Positions 10,353 to 19,939 of a stretch of 35,623 nt of DNA are shown in pieces. Numbering within the stretch: position 1 is the stretch's first letter; every line of letters starts with the position of its first letter. Source of the DNA: Fragilariopsis cylindrus CCMP1102. Taxonomy: Eukaryota > Bacillariophyta > Bacillariophyceae > Bacillariales > Bacillariaceae. The notes under the pieces are model-generated. The model saw only the letters and a program-made list of their open reading frames with translations. It searched no databases and had not been told where the DNA came from. The stretch lies in contig FMBT01000619.1 of NCBI GenBank assembly GCA_900095095.1, positions 1-35,623 of the forward strand, written 5' to 3'. A program made the translations under genes and the position numbers.

Positions 10353-11773
10353 CTAGGGGTGATAATTATATACGGGATGCTCACGTTCCGCGCGTCGTAG
10401 TTTTTTCAGCTTTGTTTCTTGTGACGAATAGATTGCCTTTTTATCAACAACGAGCTTTTTCGCTTGAACGTGTAGTTGGTCCATACGATCCTCAGTGTTC
10501 AATATCGATAAAAATGATTGTAAGTAACTTCTCTTTGTTGATGGATGTTCATAACCAAGGACGGTCGTCGTCCAGGGTATTACCCCTGTCGTCGTCGTCG
10601 TTGTTGTCGTGCCTTTCTTACGACTTGTACGCTCTTCAAATCGTCGTTGCAACTTATCATATTTAGTGAAATGTTCCATAATCTTTTTACAGATTGTGTT
10701 CGGCTGCTCCTGCTTCCAAGCAACTCCGTCTGCTAGATTATTATCATACCAGTTCATTAATTTTACAGATTTTGTAATAGTTGTTGTACAATTATTATTA
10801 TTAATTTTTTGTAGTACACGATTTTCGTTACGTTCTCCTGTTATCCAAGACAAATCATCGTGAACCGAAGAGGAAGAATGATCGGGAGGTGGTAAGGCGG
10901 AAGAAGTAGCACCCATCGTAGCCGATGAATTAGCCGACATCTTCCTATCGAATTCACCTGGTGAAGTAAGGAATTTCCTCTGTTTACTATCATATTGCTT
11001 TGTGGCTTTGACGATTTTCATTGATGGTCCTAATTTCATATTAAATACTTCTTTGAATTCCTTATTATCAAAATCACCCAACTGATCGTAGGTTATTTCT
11101 TCTTTCTCCATAATCGACTTGATAGGTATCCGGGAACTCTGTACTAAATGATTATCACCGTCACCCGCGGCACGTAATATTTCGGTGAGTGGTGTATCAT
11201 CATCCGGTTTCATATCATTTCTTTGAGGCACACCAATTATACTTGAATTAGATATAGAGGGAGTCCGAATGACAGAATTAGTTTTGTTCATGTGTGGTGG
11301 TTGTATCGATCGCTTGCCTACCGAATATTCTCTAGTAGGACGAAGAGGTGAATCCAAAGGCTTGATTTTGGGATCGGGTGGCGTTTCTAACAAAAACGAA
11401 AATAAAGAAATCATAGTTAGAAAAAAATTAATTCCAAAATGATGATCAATGTAAAGGTCAATAACTTACTCTGATTGTGCTTGTCATCAATGGATTTCCC
11501 GAAATTGGCATTAAAATTATTCATCAGTGAATATGGTTGTGTCTTCCCTGTACAATCTTGTTCACTATTTTTCGTTTTCCAATTATCATCTCTCTGTTCA
11601 TTCACGACTGTTGTTGACGTCAACTTTGGAGTTACTGTCGCCTGTTGTGGTTGTTGAACATTGACTGGTAGTGGAACAAGAGCTTCCCAGTCATTGATAT
11701 TGTTCTTGTCCCTATTGTGAGATTGGTTGGTTATCTTACGACGACGTTTAGGATGGTCTACACGGTCGCCCAT
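10353..11773 (-). CDS. Basic protein of unknown function, two exons
   Basis: Exon 1 is 11773-11470, exon 2 is 11386-10353, separated by an 83-nt GTAAGT...TTGTTAG intron (11469-11387). The joined product is 445 residues. I do not recognise the family. The N-terminus carries a nuclear-localisation-like cluster (HPKRRRKI, about residues 8-15). The middle is Pro/Ser/Asn-rich. The C-terminal half contains a more ordered part: KLMNWYDNNLADGVAWKQ, then KKIMEHFTKYDKLQRRFEERT, then a Thr run, then WTTTVLGYEHPSTKRSYLQ and a basic helix (KKLVVDKKA..KLKKLRRAEREH). Tryptophan and charged-helix content there suggests a folded domain. A nuclear role is an inference from the basic cluster only. Confidence 0.7.
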
Positions 11774-12167
11774 AATGAAATAAACAGCCGTTGTTTATCA
11801 TATCTTCTTCTTTCTTTCTTTCTTCAGGTACAATCTTTCTTCAGGTACAAGTAAACGTACGCTTTCAATTGCAGATTTATTCAGTAGTAGAAGGGGGGGG
11901 GGGGGAGTAGAAGAGAAAACAAGTCGTGGTGTTTATTATTATTATTACTATTGTTATCTCTTTCGTCGTCGGTAATGAGTGTTGTAAGTGGAAAGTGGAA
12001 TGGTATCTTGGTCAATCAGTAAACTCGCGCAGCTATTATTTTCCAAGCCTGATCAATCAATCGACCGATCTTTATTATTTTCCGAAGACGAAGATAGGAA
12101 CAGCTAATAGTCCATCAAACACAAGATTATAGTTTCAAAATATTTGTCATCGTTCAGCAAGCAACTT
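11774..12167. other. Intergenic region with microsatellites and a 13-G run
   Basis: Holds the promoter of the minus-strand gene ending at 10353 and the upstream region of the tRNA. It contains a TTTC microsatellite (about 11807-11825), a duplicated TCTTTCTTCAGGTACAA unit, and an uninterrupted run of 13 G at 11893-11905. No gene seen. Confidence 0.6.
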
Positions 12168-12240
12168 ACCCGGTTAGCTCAGTTGGAAGAGCGCTCGACT
12201 TTTAATCGTGTGGTCGTGGGTTCAATCCCCACATCGGGTG
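12168..12240 (+). tRNA. tRNA-Lys (anticodon TTT)
   Basis: A 73-nt cloverleaf: acceptor ACCCGGT pairs with ATCGGGT, the D stem is GCTC/GAGC, the anticodon loop is CTTTTAA with TTT at the centre, and the T arm is GTGGG-TTCAATC-CCCAC. The box A (TAGCTCAGTTGG) and box B (GGTTCAATCC) promoter elements are present. A T6 run at 12255-12260 follows as a Pol III terminator. The anticodon stem CTCGA/TCGTG has one T-T mismatch at its second pair. No intron and no encoded CCA. Confidence 0.93.
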
Positions 12241-12979
12241 TCTGCTGTACTATCTTTTTTGTCCAGGTACCATGCTTTTTGTTTGCTATTAACATTGATG
12301 TTTTTGTTGAGCCTAACGGCAAAATTTTGGTTAAATTGAGATAAATTATTTTTACCACCAGGAGGATGGTTTGGCTCGCGCGATGACGCCATTAGATCCT
12401 ATCCCTGAGAGCTACCACTTTGTCATATTTCTTTGGGAGTAGTATTACATCCTTCTACATATTTGGTTTTTTGGATAGGTCCAGTTATTGATGTAGTTAG
12501 AGCCAGTTTGGGGGTTACCATGGGGAGGAGGATTTGCATCTATGATAAAATGCTAGCATTTCGCGCTGTAATTTTTTTTAATTTTAAGCGCGCAAAAAAT
12601 TGTAAACTTTTGTAAACACGCGGCAGGAAAAAGTTAAAAAGAATAAATGAGCGATGAAAAGCTCACATACCTTTTTACTCGAATCACACTTTTTAGTCGA
12701 AGTAGTCGTTGTTCCAGGATTATCACATAGCCAGCCTTATTTACGGGTGCATATTTTTTTTGATTTTCGTGGGTTCAATCCCAAATTCGGGGGCAAGAAA
12801 TTTTCATTTACACTTCCTTCCAATTTTTAATCTTTGTTCGCCATCAAGGGTTTTTGAATTTTTTTACATTACTATTATTTTGATCTCTAACGTTACCCAA
12901 AATAACTCATGTTGTCTTAAAAGCAACAGCTTCTTGGCGTAATCGAAACTCCAATAACACAAACAATAGTTTTCATTCA
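12241..12979. promoter_or_regulatory. Region between tRNA-Lys and the folate gene; contains an E2F-like site
   Basis: About 740 bp that should hold the HPPK-DHPS promoter. TTTCGCGC at 12559-12566 fits the E2F consensus TTTSSCGC, about 415 nt before the ATG, and a related GCGCGCAAAA lies at 12588-12597. A short stretch at 12768-12794 resembles the 3' part of the neighbouring tRNA. The small open frames here lack any family resemblance. Confidence 0.4.
12768..12794 (+). pseudogene. Fragment resembling the T arm and 3' end of a tRNA-Lys
   Basis: TCGTGGGTTCAATCCC is shared base for base with the tRNA-Lys(TTT) at 12168-12240, followed by a diverged AAATTCGGG where the tRNA has CACATCGGG. No 5' half is recognisable upstream. 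It keeps a box B sequence (GGTTCAATCC) and may be a degraded tRNA copy or a lone TFIIIC-binding box. Confidence 0.5.
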
Positions 12980-14767
12980 ATGAATTTGTCTATTGGAACA
13001 GGTATTTCCAATGGCGTATCAAAGACTGTCACGACCCTGCAAAGAGGGGGAATTAGCGCTTTCTTTCGACGTCCAATTTGTAGTCGAGGACGTGTTAGTA
13101 CCGTTTTTGGGACCTCTACCGCCACACAGACATCTTTGTTTGACTACGGTATTAATGCAGCAAAGTTATCGACTGTACATGGCTCAATCACCAACAGAAC
13201 AAAGACAACCATGACAACGACGTCTCAACGACGACCACGACGACGGTATCAAGTATATCTAGCAGTTGGATCTAATCAGGGAGATTCGTTTCAAAACATA
13301 GTTACTGGGCTCGAATTATTATGTGATCCAGGTTATGAGTCGGAATCGTACAGTCCAACAGAATTCGTTCGATCTTCATTTTTGTACTATACCGCTCCGA
13401 TGTACGTAAAAGATCAAGACTCCTTTTGGAACGGTGCATGTTTAATACATACCGATTATGATCCATCGACTCTGTTGCGTCGTTTGAAACTCGTCGAGGA
13501 ACATCTGGGACGTAACTTCACGCACATTCGTAACGGACCCCGACCATTGGATCTAGATATTTTGCTATATTATGAAGAAAACGATGGCGACGATAAAGTG
13601 ATCGAGTCGTCATCGTCATCAACATCAACATCAACAACTAAAACTCCAGTAATTGTGGATACAGCTGAATTGACGATTCCTCATCAACGCATACAAGAAC
13701 GGGAATTTGTTTTGGCCCCCTTAGTAGAAGTTGCTGGGAGAAATTGTATCCATCCAACTGTGACGATACCTTCAACTTCAACCGTGGCCACTACCTTGGG
13801 TGATCTTCTAGATAACCTTATGAAAGAAAAAAAAAATCACGACGTCGACAACAACAACAACAAAACTCCGTCCGCAACGCGATTGATACCTCTTCCCCGT
13901 AAACGGTTTCTCTTATTCGATCAAACAGTAATTATGGGTATATTGAACGTCACACCCGATTCTTTTAGTGATGGTGGGAAATGGACAAGTAGTATAGATC
14001 GAGCTGTATCGAGGGCTATTGAAATGGTCGATGAGGGTGCGACCATTATCGACATTGGGGGAGAATCAACGAGGCCCGGTGCAGCTGAGATTGTCGTTGA
14101 GGAACAGATACGGCGAACAGTACCCGTCATCAAAGCCATTCGGAAGAAATCGGCAGATGTGATTTTATCTATCGACACACGACATGCGGCTGTGGCAAGA
14201 GCAGCCATCGAGGCTGGTGCAGATATTGTTAATGACGTTTCGGCAGGTACTCATGATCCTGACATGTTTGCGACCGTGGCGGAGATGGAGGTACCTATCA
14301 TCTTAATGCACATGCGAGGAACTCCCGAGTCGATGCAAGACCTAACGAACTACGATGACGAAGGTAGTGTTTTGGATGGAGTTGTCAGGGCTCTTTTGGA
14401 GAGATCTCGTTTGGCTGAGGAGGCTGGCATATCGAAATGGATGCAAATACTAGATCCGGGAATCGGTTTCGCGAAGGACATGGAAGGAAATCTTAGTTTG
14501 CTCAAACATTATTCAGATTTGAGAACCAAACTGGATAATTTTCCATTATTGTTAGGAACAAGTCGAAAGGGGTTTATTGGAAAGATTACTGGAGAGACAA
14601 AAGCGGAGGAACGTGACTTCGGCACTGTGGGATCTTGTGTGGCAGCCCTCTGTCTGGGAAACAACGGAAGGGATAATCCATTGGAATGTAATATTCTAAG
14701 AGTGCACAATGTAAAGGGTGCCAAACAAGCGACTACGGTGATGGATGCAATTATCAAGGCGTGTTGA
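12980..14767 (+). CDS. Bifunctional HPPK-DHPS (folate biosynthesis)
   Basis: A single exon of 595 residues. It joins 6-hydroxymethyl-7,8-dihydropterin pyrophosphokinase to dihydropteroate synthase, two consecutive steps of folate synthesis. HPPK spans about residues 87-260: AVGSNQGD near 95, RNGPRPLDLDILLY near 190, and a PHQRIQEREFVLAPL box. DHPS starts near 312 with MGILNVTPDSFSDGG, then DIGGESTRPGA (pterin site), SIDTRHAAVARAAIEAG, NDVSAG, ILMHMRGTPESMQ, LDPGIGFAK and LLLGTSRKGFIG. All expected catalytic motifs are present. The first 80 residues are Ser/Thr/Arg-rich and almost free of acid (FFRRPICSRGRVSTVF), consistent with a mitochondrial presequence, as in plant HPPK-DHPS. A Ser/Thr run sits in a loop of HPPK. 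Sulfonamides target the DHPS half. Confidence 0.96.
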   Translation: MNLSIGTGISNGVSKTVTTLQRGGISAFFRRPICSRGRVSTVFGTSTATQTSLFDYGINAAKLSTVHGSITNRTKTTMTTTSQRRPRRRYQVYLAVGSNQGDSFQNIVTGLELLCDPGYESESYSPTEFVRSSFLYYTAPMYVKDQDSFWNGACLIHTDYDPSTLLRRLKLVEEHLGRNFTHIRNGPRPLDLDILLYYEENDGDDKVIESSSSSTSTSTTKTPVIVDTAELTIPHQRIQEREFVLAPLVEVAGRNCIHPTVTIPSTSTVATTLGDLLDNLMKEKKNHDVDNNNNKTPSATRLIPLPRKRFLLFDQTVIMGILNVTPDSFSDGGKWTSSIDRAVSRAIEMVDEGATIIDIGGESTRPGAAEIVVEEQIRRTVPVIKAIRKKSADVILSIDTRHAAVARAAIEAGADIVNDVSAGTHDPDMFATVAEMEVPIILMHMRGTPESMQDLTNYDDEGSVLDGVVRALLERSRLAEEAGISKWMQILDPGIGFAKDMEGNLSLLKHYSDLRTKLDNFPLLLGTSRKGFIGKITGETKAEERDFGTVGSCVAALCLGNNGRDNPLECNILRVHNVKGAKQATTVMDAIIKAC

Positions 14768-15075
14768 CATGAATGATACGAGTAGTATATTATCATGATT
14801 TATGATTTGAATTGATTTCGCTGATTCTCACTATATATACGTATCGGACGGTCGATCGTTTCCTATCTTTTGGTTGTTGACTTTGTAGGGATTCGTAGAT
14901 AATTTTGGAGACTCTGAACTCGGAGTAGATGCTTGTACTCATGTTAAAAACATTTCAACTACCACTAACTTATATGTGTTTTAATTTTAAAACGATGTTA
15001 TCCTAGATTTTAGTACGATGTAATGGTCAGATTTGACAGACAGCGACAACTTTTTCGGTTCTTCACTGTTGTTTC
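14768..15075. other. Convergent 3' intergenic region
   Basis: About 310 bp between the ends of two genes that point at each other; it should hold both 3' ends. AT-rich, no open frame of note, nothing else assigned. Confidence 0.5.
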
Positions 15076-17580
15076 TTAGCTATCTAGCCTCGTTCCTTGG
15101 CCGCCACCGAATGAGTGGCTAGCGTTCAAGGCATCTTCTGAAGCCTTTTCGTCACCCAAAAGTCCTAGGACAATACTATACCTCCACCATTCCTCGGGTG
15201 AATTGGGACGCAAAGTGACCCCTCGACTACATATGGACCGTGCAATTGAAAGACTTTCATAGTCTCCGCATTTGCAGGCCGCGTAGACAACGGCATGTTC
15301 TAGAAAAGGACGCACGTCGAATTCCCAACCCTGGAAACCTGTGGTGAGTGTGGCTTTCATGATATCATGGTCGTCTTCTCCAGTGGGATCGTAAATGCCG
15401 TCAATAGCAGACGATAGCAGCTTCAGCACGGTCTTCCACTCTTCTCGTTTAGCTTCTTCTAGGACAGGCAGCCAAAAGTCAGGCTCTTTGTCAGCGACGA
15501 TTTCTTTGAATAGAATGGTACTAAGATAGTTATTATTGTCGTTATCGTTGCCAGTATTTTCGCTGTCATCATTCGACGATGGCGCTACAATATTTCCAAG
15601 ATTCAGTAGTTCGCCCATTTTGTGAAGACCGGCTTGGAGTCGACCACCGGCACCGGTTAATTCTCCTACCAATCGAGGTTCTGCCATGAGCGAGGCGGCA
15701 ACACAAGCGAGCGGATAAAACTCAAGGTTAGATCTATTTGCAGTACTTGTCGAGTTCGTGGTTTTAGGATCGCCGTTCTTCTTGTTGTTGTTGTCTGTTT
15801 CGTATCGACTATTAATTTCCAAGAAAACCGACCAGGCATTCCTCAAGTTTTCCCATCTATAATTCGAGCAGGAAATAGTACCGTTCAGAGTAAAGCGAAG
15901 CAAGAGTAACGTAGCATCAGAAAGGAATTGTGGTGTTGGTGGCAACCACGTCAGGACGTCCTCCATGGAAGGATCCCAATCAGTTGTTTGTAAGGAAGAA
16001 GAAAAGGTCGATCCATCTTCTTCGTTGGTATTGTATTGGTCGTTGTTCTTTTCTTCTTTTTCGTTTACTGTGATTGATTGTTGTTGTTGTTCTTCTTCTT
16101 GTTCTTGTTCATATTTTTGCCGCTGCTCCTTACCAAAGACGTCGGCCATGAAGGCCTGCGCTCGGTTGGATCTTTCGAACTTTGATCGATGCCAACCGAT
16201 TGGAGCTCTCCGATGAGGTTCGTCATGTAAAATCCCCCTAGAGAAACCAGAACTGTCCAATATTGGTTCATAATTGGTGTCGTACAAGCGCAGAGCTGGA
16301 CTCCGACCCCGTCCCCGTTCTTCTCGATCCAACGCGAATCGTACACCGTACCCAGCTAGACATGCATCGAACATCAAAAATCCGCAATGTTCGTATTGTA
16401 TCATACCGTCAAAATTTGCACAGGCGCTAATGCCCTCGGCGGTTCGTCCCTCGGCATCGAAGACATGTGCCAATGCCCACGTACTTAATCCACCAGCAAG
16501 TTTTTCTCCTTTCATACGAACACCTTCTGCCATAGCCTCTGCTTCAGATCGACGCCCTCCAACTGCTAATCCAACTGCAATGGCTGCGGTGACCGTGTTG
16601 TATCCTGGAATTGAAGGTCGTATCATTCCACCCTTTCGTTCATTCCAATATGCAGCTACGGCGGATGATCCCCGTAGTGCTACTTGCGTGTCACCTAACG
16701 TGTGGCAAATATCTAACAACAAACTCAATGCCAACGCGTCACCTGGACACACAACTAAATGACGATATAGCACCATCATCGCCCGTCGATGGTCGTTTTG
16801 TAACAAACATTTTAGAGCCTTAAGATGTGTCACTTCCCTAGTAGTCATTTTGTGATCGTCATTGCTCAAATTAGAAGTCGCTTTTTCAGCCAATGCTATC
16901 AGCGATATCGGTTCATCCGAACCATCGACACCCGAATCAACGTTTTGTAATAGCCTATCTAGATGATGTACATACGCTGCTCCCGATTGTGCCAATACTG
17001 GAGCAATGGCTGCATAAGTTAGCATTGGACAATCGTTGTTCCATGCAATAGCATGTCGGATCAGTTCGGACCATGCCAACGCAGAAGAATGATAGGCTTT
17101 TACATTTAATCCCATCTCTTCTCCCCCACCAGTAAATGCCTTGCCTTTCGATACTATACCTATCAAAAATCCGTCCAGTGAAGCAATAGCAGAAGCAATA
17201 TCGTCGTGTTGTTTTTCGTCACATCCAAGAAAAGTCACGGGTTCTCCGAAAAAGTCTAAATGAATTTGTCCTCCCTCGGGTAGTTTTGCTAGAGCCGATT
17301 CCAAAGGATCTTGAACTGGTGGTAGCCGCCTTCGCTGCTGTTGATCTTCATTTTGTCTCAAATGTTCGTCGTCGTCGTTGTTGTTCGAAAAAGGGGAATA
17401 CGACAAGAACCGTCGATGATCGGTGTACGAACTAATACAACTAGGAACCTGATATCCGTATTGCCGATAATTACGACGCTGAAGGTGGTGGTGGTAGTGG
17501 TGTTTATTGCGGAAGATATAATCGTGAACGCGTCGCGGGGGTATTATTGAGTTCCTGAAGGAAGTACGTGTTCCTATCAT
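15076..17580 (-). CDS. TTC38-like tetratricopeptide-repeat protein
   Basis: A single exon of 834 residues. The segment from about 250 to 460 follows the layout of TTC38-type proteins: HLKALKCLLQNDHRRAMMVLYRHLVVCPGDALAL, then LDICHTLGD, then GYNTVTAAIAVGLAVGGRRSEAEAMAEG, then STWALAHVFDAEGRTAEGI and SPALRLYDTNYEPIL. TTC38 family members are helical TPR proteins found from bacteria to animals, with no established enzymatic role. A C-terminal part (about 750-834, ending in WRYSIVLGLLGDEKASEDAL) reads as another TPR pair. The first 65 residues are rich in Arg/His/Tyr and could be an organelle presequence. Gln/Glu- and Asn-rich stretches near 500-540 and 690-705 explain the length above the usual roughly 450-500. 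The family call rests on recognised motifs, not on a search. Confidence 0.75.
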   Translation of the reverse strand: MIGTRTSFRNSIIPPRRVHDYIFRNKHHYHHHLQRRNYRQYGYQVPSCISSYTDHRRFLSYSPFSNNNDDDEHLRQNEDQQQRRRLPPVQDPLESALAKLPEGGQIHLDFFGEPVTFLGCDEKQHDDIASAIASLDGFLIGIVSKGKAFTGGGEEMGLNVKAYHSSALAWSELIRHAIAWNNDCPMLTYAAIAPVLAQSGAAYVHHLDRLLQNVDSGVDGSDEPISLIALAEKATSNLSNDDHKMTTREVTHLKALKCLLQNDHRRAMMVLYRHLVVCPGDALALSLLLDICHTLGDTQVALRGSSAVAAYWNERKGGMIRPSIPGYNTVTAAIAVGLAVGGRRSEAEAMAEGVRMKGEKLAGGLSTWALAHVFDAEGRTAEGISACANFDGMIQYEHCGFLMFDACLAGYGVRFALDREERGRGRSPALRLYDTNYEPILDSSGFSRGILHDEPHRRAPIGWHRSKFERSNRAQAFMADVFGKEQRQKYEQEQEEEQQQQSITVNEKEEKNNDQYNTNEEDGSTFSSSLQTTDWDPSMEDVLTWLPPTPQFLSDATLLLLRFTLNGTISCSNYRWENLRNAWSVFLEINSRYETDNNNKKNGDPKTTNSTSTANRSNLEFYPLACVAASLMAEPRLVGELTGAGGRLQAGLHKMGELLNLGNIVAPSSNDDSENTGNDNDNNNYLSTILFKEIVADKEPDFWLPVLEEAKREEWKTVLKLLSSAIDGIYDPTGEDDHDIMKATLTTGFQGWEFDVRPFLEHAVVYAACKCGDYESLSIARSICSRGVTLRPNSPEEWWRYSIVLGLLGDEKASEDALNASHSFGGGQGTRLDS

Positions 17581-18048
17581 TTTATATTGTCGCCCTCTCT
17601 TTTAATCTCTCGACTACAGCACTTTTAGCGGCGTCCGCTACAATAAAATGTGTGATACAATGATAAGGTGATGTTAATGGAGGGAATATGTGTTACTGCT
17701 TGTATCGGTACAGTATGTGTAAACTGTCGAATTTATTTATTTTTGTTTCGATGGTTTCAGTGTAAAAAATAGTGCCATCAAAAGAATGAATTTTCCAAAA
17801 TAATACGGGGTCGAGGAGATCTTAGAACATTCTTCCGCATCCGTGGAACGAAATTTATTGAAGCGGATAATAGCGTAAAGTTTCAAACTTCACAGCGTGG
17901 TATTTATGAGAAAAATAAATAAAAATTATAAATCACTCACTCTACGGTAACTGCTTTTAGGGCGTAAAGTTTTATAAAGCTTGTCCATGTTGACAAATTA
18001 CGGTGCACGGCGGAAGTAGCAAACAAACAAAAATACAAAAAATAGATA
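17581..18048. promoter_or_regulatory. Upstream region of the TTC38-like gene
   Basis: About 470 bp between the minus-strand TTC38-like start and a minus-strand tRNA. It should carry the TTC38-like promoter and the tRNA terminator: read on the minus strand, T-runs occur at about 18020-18042. No gene seen. Confidence 0.5.
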
Positions 18049-18121
18049 CACCGAATGAGGGGATCGAACCCTCGACCACACGATTAAGAGTCGTGCGCTC
18101 TACCAACTGAGCTAATTCGGC
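18049..18121 (-). tRNA. tRNA-Lys (anticodon CTT), copy 1
   Basis: A 73-nt cloverleaf on the minus strand: acceptor GCCGAAT/ATTCGGT with a G-T first pair, D stem GCTC/GAGC, anticodon stem CACGA/TCGTG fully paired, loop CTCTTAA with CTT at the centre, T arm GAGGG-TTCGATC-CCCTC. No intron. T-rich sequence follows on the minus strand. It is identical to the copy at 28424-28496. Confidence 0.95.
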
Positions 18122-19939
18122 TTTGGCGATCTTGTTCTCATACTTCTTCAATCAAAATTTTAATTAATAATCTTAATGCTATGTCTAAATCAAAACGTTT
18201 AACAGCCATTCCTCCTATTTGTAGGTTGATCCTCCAATAATCTTGCTGTCTGCACTGTGTAACCAGAATTAATTCACCTACCTGTATAGTCAGTTATGGT
18301 TATTGGTTTTGATTGGTGCCAGGTGTCTGTATTTCTGTTCCTCCTTCTATAGCTTTTAGAATTACTATTGGCTTTGAAGAAGAATAAGAAACAGTGTTGT
18401 ACTTCTTGACAGTCACGTTTTCTGGAAGCTACTTTTTAAACTACACTATGATTGACTCAACGTAGAAAATGATGGATGATGATGTTGTAACAAACAAATA
18501 TATACTTCAGAGTAGGTGTTTCCTTGTATATACCACCATTAAGTAGTATAAGTAGTATAAGTAGTAGAATTAGACTTACCGTCAGATCCATAAAGATATT
18601 TTTTAGATGGGGGAAATTTCTAGCATCAAATGCATATTTATTGATCCACATTTTATTTATTTGCATTGTGAGAAAAAATAATATATACAATATCTATAAG
18701 AGAGGAAGATTGTAGATCTAGATGGTAAACATATTTACAAGTAGATAAAAATACTGGACAATATACTATTCTTTTTAACTGTACCAATTAAGTTAGTGAG
18801 TGCATTGAACTTGGTTTTACTGTAGGGTTAAGAAGATATGGTCCCATTGTCCATAATATTCATTTATATCTCCAATATAAAAGATTTTCGTTTGGAGGAT
18901 GTGATCAAGCCTTGTATAACGGACTATAACATCGATATGGAGGTAAGCGATTGTGCTTTAGCTGGTGCTAGTTTTAAGATATGGAAAAAAGGCTTACTGC
19001 TAAGTGTGAAACGTAAATTGGGGCTCGCCTTCAGATTTTAGAACACAATCGTTTTGGAGTTTATGCATACTATCTCACTCGCTAACGATGTGGGTCGTAA
19101 TTTAGCTGCAGTACATTCATTGCACAGTACCATTGTAGTTCGTATAACACGACATTCTGTTATAATACTGTAGCAATAGTAATAAAACATTATAAAAATA
19201 AATGTAACATTATTATAATCATACTGAATACATGGCCTGTCATGTAGCGCTCCAACGGCAGACTCTACTGTACTACTCTAGTATAGCAGACTCTACTACT
19301 CTAGTAGAGTTTCTACTAGGTAGTTAGTACGCGGGCATCGTACTACTATTAGACTCATCGTATGAACGGTTATTGCATTGCGACCAAAATATTTAACTTA
19401 AAAATAACAAATTTCCCCACGATTACATTGACTAATTTAGCCGATTTCGGACGTCCTTGTAAGTAGAACAATTATTAATTAGACTTCATACAGTACAAAT
19501 TTTATTATGTGTGTATCAAAATCTGTAAACTTTCGGAAATTACGACGGAGTTGTCCGAGATACTCCACATAAACATTGAATTAATTACATAAGCTCATTC
19601 ATTCGCCGCCATTAAAAAAATTCGGAGCAAACCCACCTACCTTCCTTCGCTTTGTGACTCACTTCGAATAGAAAACATCGCATACTAAATATATATATGG
19701 TAAAAACGGTAATAGCTAAGTACGGTATCGAGTTAATAATGACTAATACTAAAGTTACAGCATGTTGGTCCATTCATTTTCATATTTCAAAAGATAGATA
19801 CCTACCGTAACCATACTACTATGTGCTGTAAAACAGTAATGATGCTCTTTGTTCATTAAGTTATTTGTATCAAGTAAAGTTTGTGGTTACAACAACCCTC
19901 CTATATATGTATACATACGTAGTAATATAGTACGTGACG
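18122..19939. other. 1.8-kb intergenic region with short repeats, no gene recognised
   Basis: AT-rich and full of stops. It contains a short AGTAGTATA tandem repeat (about 18541-18570) and a hairpin-forming cluster at 19259-19320. The open frames at 18457-18715 and 18838-19041 (67-77 codons) show no recognisable motif and no partner exons. The last few hundred bases should hold the protease promoter. I see no RNA gene here. Confidence 0.5.
19259..19320. repeat. ACTCTACTA repeat cluster with a perfect 9-bp hairpin
   Basis: ACTCTACTA (19290-19298) and its reverse complement TAGTAGAGT (19302-19310) are separated by three bases. A related direct repeat, GCAGACTCTACT, occurs twice at about 19259 and 19287. 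The hairpin is not followed by a T run and no gene ends beside it. Confidence 0.7.

Noticed and set aside
12144..12344. 66-codon frame over the tRNA-Lys(TTT)
   Set aside because: It reads straight through the tRNA gene and has no protein features.
12364..12420. GC-richer island after the tRNA, considered as an snRNA or box C/D snoRNA
   Set aside because: ATGACG and CTGA partly resemble C and D boxes, but no terminal stem and no full C box; it does not match U1, U2, U4, U5 or U6 as I know them.
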